This document shows, piece after piece, positions 25,101-33,312 of a stretch of 64,000 nt of DNA. The notes beneath the pieces were generated by a model, which worked only from the letters and a program-made list of their open reading frames with translations, was not told where the DNA came from and searched no databases. A program made the position numbers and the translations under genes. Positions within the stretch are counted from its first letter, which is position 1, and every line of letters starts with the position of its first letter. The DNA comes from Candidatus Gastranaerophilales bacterium (GTDB taxonomy: Bacteria > Cyanobacteriota > Vampirovibrionia > Gastranaerophilales > Gastranaerophilaceae), in assembly GCA_944325105.1 (NCBI GenBank), contig CALUYW010000002.1:1-64000 (forward strand), given 5' to 3'.

Positions 25101-26822
25101 ATGAGTGAAAATTATTTGCCGCTTTTTAGAAAATATCGTCCTCAGTCTTTTAAAGACTTAGTAGGGCAGGAAAACTTGGTTAAAGCCTTAACTAACGCTA
25201 TTGAACTTAACCGCATAGCCCATGCATATCTTTTCTGCGGCCCGAGAGGCACAGGAAAAACTTCAAGTGCAAGGATTTTTGCAAAATCACTCAACTGTGT
25301 GGAGGGTCCGACTGTTGAGCCCTGCCAAAAGTGCGCAAGCTGTGTAGATATAACAAACGCTACGGGTATGGATGTTATAGAAATTGACGCCGCTACAAAC
25401 AGAGGTGTTGAAGGGGCGGAGGATTTAATCGCTCAGGTTCACTACGCACCTGTCAGCGGCAAGTATAAAATCTTTATCATAGATGAAGTTCATATGCTCA
25501 CTGCAACGGCGTTTAACGCTCTTTTAAAAACATTTGAAGAGCCGCCTGAAAATGTAATTTTCATCCTTGCAACAACAGAGCCTCACAAAGTTCTTGAAAC
25601 AATTGTAAGCCGCTGCCAGAGATTTGACTTTAGAAGAATAACCGTTGATGACATCACAAAAAGATTAAGAGAAATTTCTGACATAGAAAACATTAAAATA
25701 ACAGATGACGCTCTTTTTTGCATTGCAAAAAATGTATCGGGCGGTTTGAGGGATTCTCTTGCACTTTTAGACCAGGTAAGTATTTTAGGTGCAAAAGAAG
25801 AAATAACAAAAGATACAATTGAAGAGCTTTTAGGCAAAGTCACATTTGACAGATTGATGAAATTGCTTGATTTAATTATCGAAGGCGATATTGAAAAATC
25901 TCTTGAGCTTATTGATGATATTTACCTTAAAGGCTCTGAACCTCGCAACTTGTGCGAAAACTTTATGGAATTTTTAAGGAATATAATTATCACTCTAAGC
26001 GCCAAAGAGCCTCAAAATGTCACTAAATTCAGCGCTTTAACAAAAGAAGACATTCAAACAATTGTTGCTAAAAACTACGATAAAAACCTAGTTAGCGATG
26101 TTTTAAACACGGCTATTGAATATTTTAAAGAAGTTAAATTTGCAACCAACCCCTACTTATGGGTAGAGCTTATGGTAATTGAGGCTGCAAGAATTAAAAA
26201 CGCACCTAAAAAAGTTGAAATTCAGCCTGAAATAAAAGTGCAAAAACAAGAAGTAAAAACAGTTGTACAACCTCAAGAACCTAAAAAAGAAGTTATACAA
26301 GAGCCTAAAGAAATTGTACAAGGACAGCCCCAAGAAACTAAAGAGCAAGTACAAATACAAGCACAGAGCGGCTCGGAGCTTGATATTTGGAGCGCTATAG
26401 TAAATTCAATAGAGAGCGTCCCTGCTAAATTTTTCTATTCGGGAATGGCAAAACTTGTTGAGATAGATGACAACAGAATTATTCTCGGTTTTATTAATCA
26501 AAATGTTATAACTCAGGCAAAATCAGAACTAAAACACAAAGCTTTAATTGATGGAGAAAAAAGAGCCTTCGGCGGCAAATATATATTTGAGTTTGTTCAA
26601 CTTGGAGGAGATATTAAACCTCTTGAAGGCGCTGTGGTTAAACCTGTTGTTAAGCCGCAGGTAAAACCTCAAATACAAAAAGAAGAAAAACCTGTTGAAC
26701 ATAGTACACAGGAAGACAGTGAACCTGTTGAGCAAAAAGCGCAAAGCAAAGTAAATATGTCAACTTACAGCCCGAAAGTTCAAGAGATGCTTGAAGCTTT
26801 CAGCGGTAAAATTATTGATTAA
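25101..26822 (+). CDS. dnaX: DNA polymerase III gamma/tau subunit
   Basis: A 573-aa clamp-loader subunit. It has Walker A GPRGTGKTS (residues 47-55), four zinc cysteines (NCVEG, PCQKCASC), Walker B FIIDEVHML and the SRC arginine finger (IVSRCQRFDFR). Domain III follows, then a Pro/Glu/Gln-rich low-complexity linker (about 370-425) and a tau-like C-terminal domain. TATAAT ends 6 nt before the ATG, implying a leaderless message; it is divergent from ldcA with 55 bp between starts. Confidence 0.95.
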   Translation: MSENYLPLFRKYRPQSFKDLVGQENLVKALTNAIELNRIAHAYLFCGPRGTGKTSSARIFAKSLNCVEGPTVEPCQKCASCVDITNATGMDVIEIDAATNRGVEGAEDLIAQVHYAPVSGKYKIFIIDEVHMLTATAFNALLKTFEEPPENVIFILATTEPHKVLETIVSRCQRFDFRRITVDDITKRLREISDIENIKITDDALFCIAKNVSGGLRDSLALLDQVSILGAKEEITKDTIEELLGKVTFDRLMKLLDLIIEGDIEKSLELIDDIYLKGSEPRNLCENFMEFLRNIIITLSAKEPQNVTKFSALTKEDIQTIVAKNYDKNLVSDVLNTAIEYFKEVKFATNPYLWVELMVIEAARIKNAPKKVEIQPEIKVQKQEVKTVVQPQEPKKEVIQEPKEIVQGQPQETKEQVQIQAQSGSELDIWSAIVNSIESVPAKFFYSGMAKLVEIDDNRIILGFINQNVITQAKSELKHKALIDGEKRAFGGKYIFEFVQLGGDIKPLEGAVVKPVVKPQVKPQIQKEEKPVEHSTQEDSEPVEQKAQSKVNMSTYSPKVQEMLEAFSGKIID

Positions 26823-26867
26823 GTGTAACAAATTGACTAAATATTTATTTTTTATACAATAGGTTAT

Positions 26868-27557
26868 ATGGCAAGAACATTTACAGAAACAAAAACCCAT
26901 GAGGTTACAGTCGACGTTGTTATTTTAACTATCCACAACGGAAAGTTAAAAGTCTTGCTTGTTAAACGTGCAAACGAGCCTTTTCGCGGAAAATGGTCAA
27001 TCCCCGGCGGTTTTATAAGATTATCGGAAAACCTTGACGACGCGGCTCTTCGTGTTTTGAAAGAAAAAACAAATGTTCAAAACATCTACCTTGAGCAGCT
27101 CTACACATTCGGCGACCCGCTTCGTTACCCCAACACAAGGGTTATCACCTGTGCTTACTTTGCACTTCTTCGTGCGGAAGACATCAAACTTGAAGTTTCA
27201 AACAAAGATGAAGTATCCGAAGTTCAATGGCACAGTGTAGAAAAACTTCCCCCGCTTGCGTTTGACCACAAAGAGATTATTGAATACTCTCTTAAAAGAA
27301 CGCGCGAAAGACTAGAACTGTGCCCGATAGCTTTTCAGCTCTTACCTAAAAAATTCACTCTCACTGAACTTCAACAATCATACGAGTTGATTTTGAAAAA
27401 AAGTCTTGATAAAAGAAACTTTAGGAAAAAAATGCTCACATCAAACATTCTTGTTGAAACAAAAGAATTTTCAAAACAAGGTTCAAAGCGCCCTGCGGCA
27501 CTTTATTCGTTTGATACAATTACCCTTGATTCAAAAAGAGGGCATTTCTTCTCTTAA
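26868..27557 (+). CDS. NrtR-like Nudix-related transcriptional regulator
   Basis: A 229-aa protein with an N-terminal Nudix fold (VVILTIHNGKLKVLLVKR, WSIPGGFIRLSENLDD) whose Nudix box is degenerate (RVLKEKTN where REUxEExG is expected), followed by a winged-helix domain (residues about 155-215, FTLTELQQSYELILKKSLDK and NFRKKMLTSNILVE). This is the NrtR layout: a repressor of NAD or sugar genes that senses ADP-ribose. TACAAT ends 7 nt before ATG, with TTGACT 16 bp further up. Its target genes are not visible nearby. Confidence 0.82.
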   Translation: MARTFTETKTHEVTVDVVILTIHNGKLKVLLVKRANEPFRGKWSIPGGFIRLSENLDDAALRVLKEKTNVQNIYLEQLYTFGDPLRYPNTRVITCAYFALLRAEDIKLEVSNKDEVSEVQWHSVEKLPPLAFDHKEIIEYSLKRTRERLELCPIAFQLLPKKFTLTELQQSYELILKKSLDKRNFRKKMLTSNILVETKEFSKQGSKRPAALYSFDTITLDSKRGHFFS

Positions 27558-28852
27558 ATTCCTAAGAGGAATTTTTTAATCCATTTAATTGCAACATCAG
27601 CTTCATACGGTTTTGGCAGATAAAAATCAGCACCTGCGCTTAAGATTTCTTTTTTATCATGCACCGATGAAGAAAAAATAATCTTTGCACTCTGGTTTTG
27701 TTGTTGTTTTAATTCTTTTGATAATCTGACACCCTCTTTTGTATCAATATCACCATAATCTATTAAAACTACATCGGGACAAAAGTCGCGGTAAGTATCA
27801 AAAAATTCTTCATAATTAACACAAACCCTAACTTCAATCGAGTTAAGCCTGCAGAGTGTTTCAAGCAAAAGAGAAAGGGCGTCATCTTTTTCCATTATCA
27901 AAACTTTATTTTTCTTAGTGCCCCTTTTCACTTCACCATACAACTTTGGCCTGTCTATTACATAAGAAGATTCGTTTTTGTTGCGGCAGAGTTTTATAAG
28001 TTCAAAAAGCGCATTTATTATCTGCTCGTATCCGCTAAATTTGCCCTCGCTCACTTCAAGTGCGCATACTTCAAGTTTCATAAGTGTTTCACGCTCTTCT
28101 TCTTTAATATCGGAGCTCAGTAGTGTAAATTTATTTTCAAAATCCCTCTCGCTATAGAAACGATTTAGTACGTTATCAAAAGCAAAAGTCAAAAACGAAG
28201 CCACTTTTTCAGCCTTTTGCATGGTTGTTATTATAATAAATTCATCATCAAAAAAATGCCCCGCAAAGTCCTGTGCACTAAGTGCAGAGTTTGCTATAGC
28301 ACCTATTGTCTGAAGCACTTTTTGATAAGCAATCTCACCGTATATTTCGCGATAAATCCCTATATTTGCTATTTTTGCAAACATAACCGCAGAACTTTTT
28401 GAGCTTATGCAGAGTTTTTTTAGGGCACGGACAGTAAGACTTTTTTGTGCAAAAAAGGTAACAGGGTTAAAAGAATTTTCCAGATACCTCCTTAAATGCG
28501 CCTTTATTCTTGCTTGAAACTCTTTTGCCGAAACAGATTCATCCATAAAATCATCTGCCCCCGATTCAAGAATAGCCAGTCTGTCCTCAATATCAGATGA
28601 CTTTGAAACGGCAATAATTACAGGTCTTACATTAAAAGTAAGTGCTCGCATTTTTGCACAAAAGTCGGGCAGATTTTCATCTATTGTATCAGATACTATA
28701 AGAAGCTCGGGCTCAATTTTTTGGATTTGTCCTAAAGCATCACTTAGAGAGGGTATAACATAGACATCCTGCTCAAGCGCTTCAATAAGTTTTTTATATT
28801 TTATTGAGAGCTCTTTTCTTTTGCTTATTATAAAAACAGTTGCGCTATACAT
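27554..28852 (-). CDS. REC - degenerate GGDEF - REC protein
   Basis: A 432-aa signalling protein. The first receiver-like domain (1-115) lacks the acidic pair and the conserved lysine, so it is probably a pseudo-receiver. The middle (about 130-270) is a GGDEF-like domain with the active loop altered to FFDDEF. The last domain (about 310-430) is a receiver with MEKDD, phospho-acceptor Asp in VVLIDYGD and LPKPYE. It starts one base after the kinase gene stop and overlaps the end of nrtR by 4 bp in convergent order. It probably receives phosphate from the adjacent kinase; diguanylate cyclase activity is doubtful. Confidence 0.8.
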   Translation of the reverse strand: MYSATVFIISKRKELSIKYKKLIEALEQDVYVIPSLSDALGQIQKIEPELLIVSDTIDENLPDFCAKMRALTFNVRPVIIAVSKSSDIEDRLAILESGADDFMDESVSAKEFQARIKAHLRRYLENSFNPVTFFAQKSLTVRALKKLCISSKSSAVMFAKIANIGIYREIYGEIAYQKVLQTIGAIANSALSAQDFAGHFFDDEFIIITTMQKAEKVASFLTFAFDNVLNRFYSERDFENKFTLLSSDIKEEERETLMKLEVCALEVSEGKFSGYEQIINALFELIKLCRNKNESSYVIDRPKLYGEVKRGTKKNKVLIMEKDDALSLLLETLCRLNSIEVRVCVNYEEFFDTYRDFCPDVVLIDYGDIDTKEGVRLSKELKQQQNQSAKIIFSSSVHDKKEILSAGADFYLPKPYEADVAIKWIKKFLLGI

Positions 28853-28853
28853 T

Positions 28854-29573
28854 TTAACCCTTTCTCAAAGCCGCTTTTGTAGCACTTTCTACTTCGTATA
28901 AGGGTATGTAAATAACAAACTCGCAGAAGTTTTCATCTTTTGAACTGTTAAGTTCGATTTTTCCGCCCATATCATCTAAGAGATGTTTTGTTATATAAAG
29001 CCCCAATCCGCTACCTTGAGCGGTGCTTTTAAGATAGGTATCAATCCTGTAAAATTTATCAAAGATTTTTTCGTAGTGTTCTTTTTCAATGTATGTCCCG
29101 TAGTTTTTGATACTTATTATTGCAGAGTTTTTATCGTTTTTTAGCGAAACATCGATTTTTTTACTGTCTTTTGAATACTTAGCAGCATTATCCAAAACAT
29201 TTATCAAAACCTGTTGAAGCTTATTAACATCAGCCAGTACAGGCTCTTTTGAGCAAAGAGAAATATTAAAATCAAAATCCTTATAGTTACCTTTAACAAG
29301 AGCAACACATGAGTTTAATAAAGATACGATATCTACCTTTTTTAGCACCGTATCGCTAAGACCCGAGTCAATTTTAGACACGTTTAAAACATTTTCCACA
29401 AGGTCAATAAGTCTTTGAGACTGTTGAGAAATTATGTTTAAAAACTTTTTTTTCTGCTCATCACTCAACAAATCCCAACTCTCAAGCATAGTTTTTGAAA
29501 AGCCTTTTATACTTGTAAGGGGTGTTCTTATTTCATGAGATAGAGTTGAGATAAATTCTTCTTTTATATTCAT
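28854..29573 (-). CDS. Histidine kinase without a sensor domain
   Basis: A 239-aa soluble kinase core. The H-box is at the very N-terminus (FISTLSHEIRTPLTSIKGF, His about 13), then DHp helices, N-box NVLDNAAKYS, F-box region and G-box GSGLGLYITKHLLDDMGG. TATAAT ends 6 nt before the ATG, so the short start appears genuine and not a truncation. It must take its signal from another protein. Coupled with the receiver-GGDEF-receiver gene. Confidence 0.9.
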   Translation of the reverse strand: MNIKEEFISTLSHEIRTPLTSIKGFSKTMLESWDLLSDEQKKKFLNIISQQSQRLIDLVENVLNVSKIDSGLSDTVLKKVDIVSLLNSCVALVKGNYKDFDFNISLCSKEPVLADVNKLQQVLINVLDNAAKYSKDSKKIDVSLKNDKNSAIISIKNYGTYIEKEHYEKIFDKFYRIDTYLKSTAQGSGLGLYITKHLLDDMGGKIELNSSKDENFCEFVIYIPLYEVESATKAALRKG

Positions 29574-29605
29574 AAATGAATTATAACCTTTCTTGCATCC
29601 TGTTA

Positions 29606-29968
29606 TTAAGGATTTAAGTATTTTTTAACAATTTCAAAAAACTCATCCAGTCTTTTTTTGTCATTTATATAAAAATACCCGACAAGCACCTCAAAAGCCG
29701 TTGCAAGAGAGTGGATTTGAGGATTATTTTTTTTGCCTACGGAAATTTTTAAATTTCTGCCGCGGCGAGTTATTTCTTTTTCATCTTCAGTTAAAAAACT
29801 CTCCAACTCAGCCAGCAAATGCGCTTGAAAAGAGGCATTTACGTACTTTACGCTAAAGTTATGCATAGCTTTTTGAGTTTTTGCATTTTTAATACAAATT
29901 TCTCTTACAAAAAGCTCCCAAACGGCATCACCGATATAGGCACATTGTTTTATATCGCACTGAACCAT
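29606..29968 (-). CDS. mrnC: Mini-ribonuclease 3
   Basis: A 120-aa RNase III catalytic domain without the double-stranded-RNA-binding domain. It has AYIGDAVWELFVRE with the catalytic acids, GRNLKI and LATAFEVLVGYFY. Mini-III matures 23S rRNA ends in Firmicutes, cyanobacteria and chloroplasts. TAAAAT ends 6 nt before the ATG, so it too looks leaderless. Confidence 0.9.
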   Translation of the reverse strand: MVQCDIKQCAYIGDAVWELFVREICIKNAKTQKAMHNFSVKYVNASFQAHLLAELESFLTEDEKEITRRGRNLKISVGKKNNPQIHSLATAFEVLVGYFYINDKKRLDEFFEIVKKYLNP

Positions 29969-30087
29969 AAAGCCATTTTAGCACAATATTTGTTTAATAT
30001 TTCTTAACAATAGGCTAAAACATGTAAATTGTCACAAAAAATATAACTTTATTTAAGTATAGGAAGTTTATACAGGAAGATAATGCT

Positions 30088-31491
30088 ATGGTAAATCAAG
30101 TATCATCGTACAATAGTGCATTTGTAAGCGACGCTATGAAATATCTGCAGCATACCGCGGTTGTCGAGCACAAAGACAGTATAAGCGAAGATATTAAATC
30201 ATCACTTACTATGGCGCCTTTAATAGCCGTGCCAAGCGCTTGGGGAGCATATAACAGTGCAAAAATAGCAAACGGTGCAGAAGTAAAACAAAAAGTTAAA
30301 ACAACTTTTGGTCAAAAAATAGGCAATCTGGGTCAAAAAATAAAAAATATACCGACATCGCTTTCTAACTTATGGAACGGAATTAAAAGTGTACCGTCAA
30401 ATGTATCAACAATAGCACATAACGTAACTGACGGACAGGCTCTTACAAGAGCGGCAAATGTCTTTAAAAGCGGTGATGGCGTATTATATCTTGACGACTT
30501 ATCAAGCGCTATAACAAATGCCAAAAAAGCAGGTCAAAACGCAGATGAACTAATAAGCCTGAGAAACACTTTAACAAAAGCCATACAAAACGGCGAAAAA
30601 ACAGACGACATTATAAAAAGCGTAGATAAAGCACTTAAAGAAACTGCGCAAACTGCGGGCAAGAAAGGTTTGTTCTCAAAAATAGGAGGACTTGTATCTA
30701 AACCCTTTAAATGGCTTGGAGGAAAAATAACCACATCCGGCGCTTATAATGCAACAAAAAGCACTGAAAAAAGTGCTGCAGCAATATCAAAACTTGGTAA
30801 TTTTGCTAAAGTTGCAAAAAAAAGCGGAGCAATATTTGACCTTGTTATCGAGGGAGGCATGCAACTATTTGGAGAAATTATTCCCGCCTTTAAAAACGGA
30901 GGCATAGACTCAGGTATAAAACAAATAGGTAAATCAGGTCTTCAGGTAGCAGGTTCGGTAGGAGGTTGGGCACTTGGTGCGAGCTTAGGCACAAAAGCAG
31001 GCGCAGCCATTGGTACAGCGATTTGCCCCGGTATAGGAACAGCAGCAGGAGCTGTAATAGGAGCAGTCGGAGGTATTGTCGGCGGTCTTTTAGGTTCAAG
31101 TTTATTCTCGGGCATTGCTAAGAAAATTACAGGAAAATCAGAAAACGAAATAATTCAGGAAGAACAACTTGAGCAACAGGCAAATATGCTTGCAAATGAT
31201 TCAAACACTGTTGCACAACTGCAAAGTGCGGTAGCCCAGCAGGTACAATACGATATTCAAAGCGGGAATGTAACCGAAGATACGGAAAAAATGGCCGAAT
31301 ATCTTCAAAACATACAAACAAGTACAACAACTCAACCATCTTTTGGAAGCTTAACAACAAACCAAAGCTGGATTGCAACAAATCCTGACGGCACATATGA
31401 CTTCAGTGTTCCACAAGATGCACTTTTGCAGATGGATTACACTCTTGGTGCAACCGCTAATAATCAGGAAGAACAAACACAGTTAATATAA
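30088..31491 (+). CDS. Large glycine-rich protein of unknown function
   Basis: I do not recognise this 467-aa protein. The N-terminal 60 residues are polar; residues about 65-200 are Lys-rich and helical; residues about 285-355 hold Gly/Ala-rich repeats (GGWALGASLGTKAGAAIGTA, then GAAVGAVGGIVGGLL-like) that resemble a glycine zipper able to insert into membranes. The C-terminus is Gln/Asn/Thr-rich. There is no signal peptide. AGGAAG precedes the ATG. It stands alone between mrnC and a small minus-strand gene. Membrane-active or secreted-effector roles are possible but unsupported. Confidence 0.6.
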   Translation: MVNQVSSYNSAFVSDAMKYLQHTAVVEHKDSISEDIKSSLTMAPLIAVPSAWGAYNSAKIANGAEVKQKVKTTFGQKIGNLGQKIKNIPTSLSNLWNGIKSVPSNVSTIAHNVTDGQALTRAANVFKSGDGVLYLDDLSSAITNAKKAGQNADELISLRNTLTKAIQNGEKTDDIIKSVDKALKETAQTAGKKGLFSKIGGLVSKPFKWLGGKITTSGAYNATKSTEKSAAAISKLGNFAKVAKKSGAIFDLVIEGGMQLFGEIIPAFKNGGIDSGIKQIGKSGLQVAGSVGGWALGASLGTKAGAAIGTAICPGIGTAAGAVIGAVGGIVGGLLGSSLFSGIAKKITGKSENEIIQEEQLEQQANMLANDSNTVAQLQSAVAQQVQYDIQSGNVTEDTEKMAEYLQNIQTSTTTQPSFGSLTTNQSWIATNPDGTYDFSVPQDALLQMDYTLGATANNQEEQTQLI

Positions 31492-31495
31492 AATA

Positions 31496-31720
31496 TTAAT
31501 CAATAATTGACTCGAGTGCCTTTATGTTTTCATAGGGCACTCCTGCTTCTGATAATTCCTCTGCAGAAAGTCCAAAAAGAGTTATTAAATCAAGAGCTTG
31601 AACACGAGCTTCTCTTTTTGGTTTTTTAATCATGGAGAAAACCTCATTAAGCGCACCTTCGCGCGTCATATAAAGTGAGGAATTTGTTTTATGCAGTATT
31701 CTTTTCTTTGCTTTACCCAT
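31496..31720 (-). CDS. Small hypothetical protein
   Basis: A 74-aa basic protein from ATG 31720 (an upstream TTG at 31741 is possible). It has MTREGALNEVFSMIKKPKRE and a C-terminal stretch (ALDLITLFGLSAEELSEAGV) that resembles a small three-helix domain. It ends 4 bp from the stop of the glycine-rich gene. Function unknown. Confidence 0.5.
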   Translation of the reverse strand: MGKAKKRILHKTNSSLYMTREGALNEVFSMIKKPKREARVQALDLITLFGLSAEELSEAGVPYENIKALESIID

Positions 31721-31781
31721 TTGAAAAATATTCTGCTCCAAAACTTAGAACTTGTAAAGGCGTTGTATAATTTTGTAAAAA

Positions 31782-33191
31782 TTAATTTTTTCCCTTGACA
31801 ACCTTGTCTGAGTCCCTGTAGGCGATAAATGAGAGAACTACGCAACAAAAAGCAAAAAACATACCGCATGCCATTGTATATCTGTACGCTTTTAAAAATG
31901 AAATACTATACTCGAGCCCTAAATTTTGAAATATATCTCTAAAACTTGCAAAAAGGGTAATTGTTATTGCAACGCCCAAGATATTTCCCATATTCCTTGA
32001 CAGAGCCAAAATCCCGCTTGCTATGCCAAGCTGCTCCTTATCAACACTTGAAATGATTGCAGTGTTGGAAGGAGATTGAAAAAGCCCGTTACCAAGCCCC
32101 ATCATGCCTGATAAAAGCATAATAAGAAAAACAGGCGTCTTTTCATCAAACAGTATAAAAATTGAAAGCGCCACAAATGTTACAATAGGCCCTGCTAATG
32201 TCAGATACTTGCTGCCGTATTTTCCTGCAGCAGACCCGCTTAAGGGGGCCGTTACCATTAATACTATAGAATAAGGCAAAATAATAAGTGCCGTTATAAA
32301 AGGTTTAAATTTTAAAATATCCTGAAGATAAAAAGGCAGCAATATAGTATTTGTAAACATTGCCATGTAAGATGTCATAACCGCAAGGTTCCCAAAGGTG
32401 AAAGGTTTTATGGAAAAAAGATTAAAATTAATCATAGGATAGCTTATCTTGTGGTCACGATAATAGAAAAGAAAACCAAAACCAAGACATATGACCCCTA
32501 AAGCCATTATCTTAAGCGAACTCCAGCCCCAATGATACCCCTCTGATATTGCAAGCAAAAGGGCAAAAAGGCTTATTGTAAAATAGATAAACCCCGGGTA
32601 GTCAAATTTTATCTTTTCTTTTTGTGAAACTATGGAGGGAACCATTTTATAAGAGTAATAAACCCCAAATAGCGCTATTGGAATTGAGGGCAGAAAAATC
32701 GCATGCCAGTTAAAAACCTGTATCAGCATACCGCCTAAAGACGGCCCTAAAAGCCCGCCTACAGCAACTAAACACCCGTTTAGACCAAGTGCCTTGCCTC
32801 TTTCTTTACCCTTAAACAAAGATGCAATAACAGATGAGGCATTTGATATTACAATTGAAGCACCAAGAGCTTCAATACACCTGTAAGTTATTAAAAGAGG
32901 CAAAGATTGAGCGGTAGAGTTTAAAAAAGAACCAAGAGCAAAAAGTAAAAAACCTCCTGCATAGAGTTTATTTTTAGGTACTAAATCGCCTATTTTACCC
33001 CAAAAAGGCAAAAAGACCGTCAAAACGAGAGTGTATGCAATTATTGCCCATTGTACATTAGAGATACTTACCCCTAAATCCCTTGCCATAGGAAAAAGTG
33101 CAAGGTTAACAATGGAGGAATCCAGCATACCAAGGAAATTCCCCGTTGCAATAATGGTAAAAATTACCCATTTGACGTTATTAAGCTTCAT
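31782..33191 (-). CDS. MFS drug exporter, DHA2/EmrB-QacA type
   Basis: A 469-aa transporter with about 14 hydrophobic segments. It has the family start GMLDSSIVNLALFPMARDLG, motif A FWGKIGDLVPKNKLY and motif C GGLLGPSLGGMLI. It probably exports drugs or metabolites by proton antiport. TAAGTT ends 6 nt before the ATG, so the message is probably leaderless. It is divergent from the decarboxylase-like gene with 121 bp between starts, so the two may share regulation. Confidence 0.88.
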   Translation of the reverse strand: MKLNNVKWVIFTIIATGNFLGMLDSSIVNLALFPMARDLGVSISNVQWAIIAYTLVLTVFLPFWGKIGDLVPKNKLYAGGFLLFALGSFLNSTAQSLPLLITYRCIEALGASIVISNASSVIASLFKGKERGKALGLNGCLVAVGGLLGPSLGGMLIQVFNWHAIFLPSIPIALFGVYYSYKMVPSIVSQKEKIKFDYPGFIYFTISLFALLLAISEGYHWGWSSLKIMALGVICLGFGFLFYYRDHKISYPMINFNLFSIKPFTFGNLAVMTSYMAMFTNTILLPFYLQDILKFKPFITALIILPYSIVLMVTAPLSGSAAGKYGSKYLTLAGPIVTFVALSIFILFDEKTPVFLIMLLSGMMGLGNGLFQSPSNTAIISSVDKEQLGIASGILALSRNMGNILGVAITITLFASFRDIFQNLGLEYSISFLKAYRYTMACGMFFAFCCVVLSFIAYRDSDKVVKGKN

Positions 33192-33312
33192 ACAAATAAC
33201 TTAGCACAAAAATGCACCCTCTTTTAAAAATCTTTATATCTTTATGTATATGCACAAAAGGTAAAATTCGCTATAATACAAAACGTAAAACATACTAAAA
33301 GGAGCAACAACA

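Noticed and set aside
26190-26300. Programmed frameshift in dnaX at A-rich stretches (such as CCTAAAAAAG)
   Set aside because: The A runs are only six long, the zero-frame phase does not match the known slippery heptamer and no stem-loop is evident.
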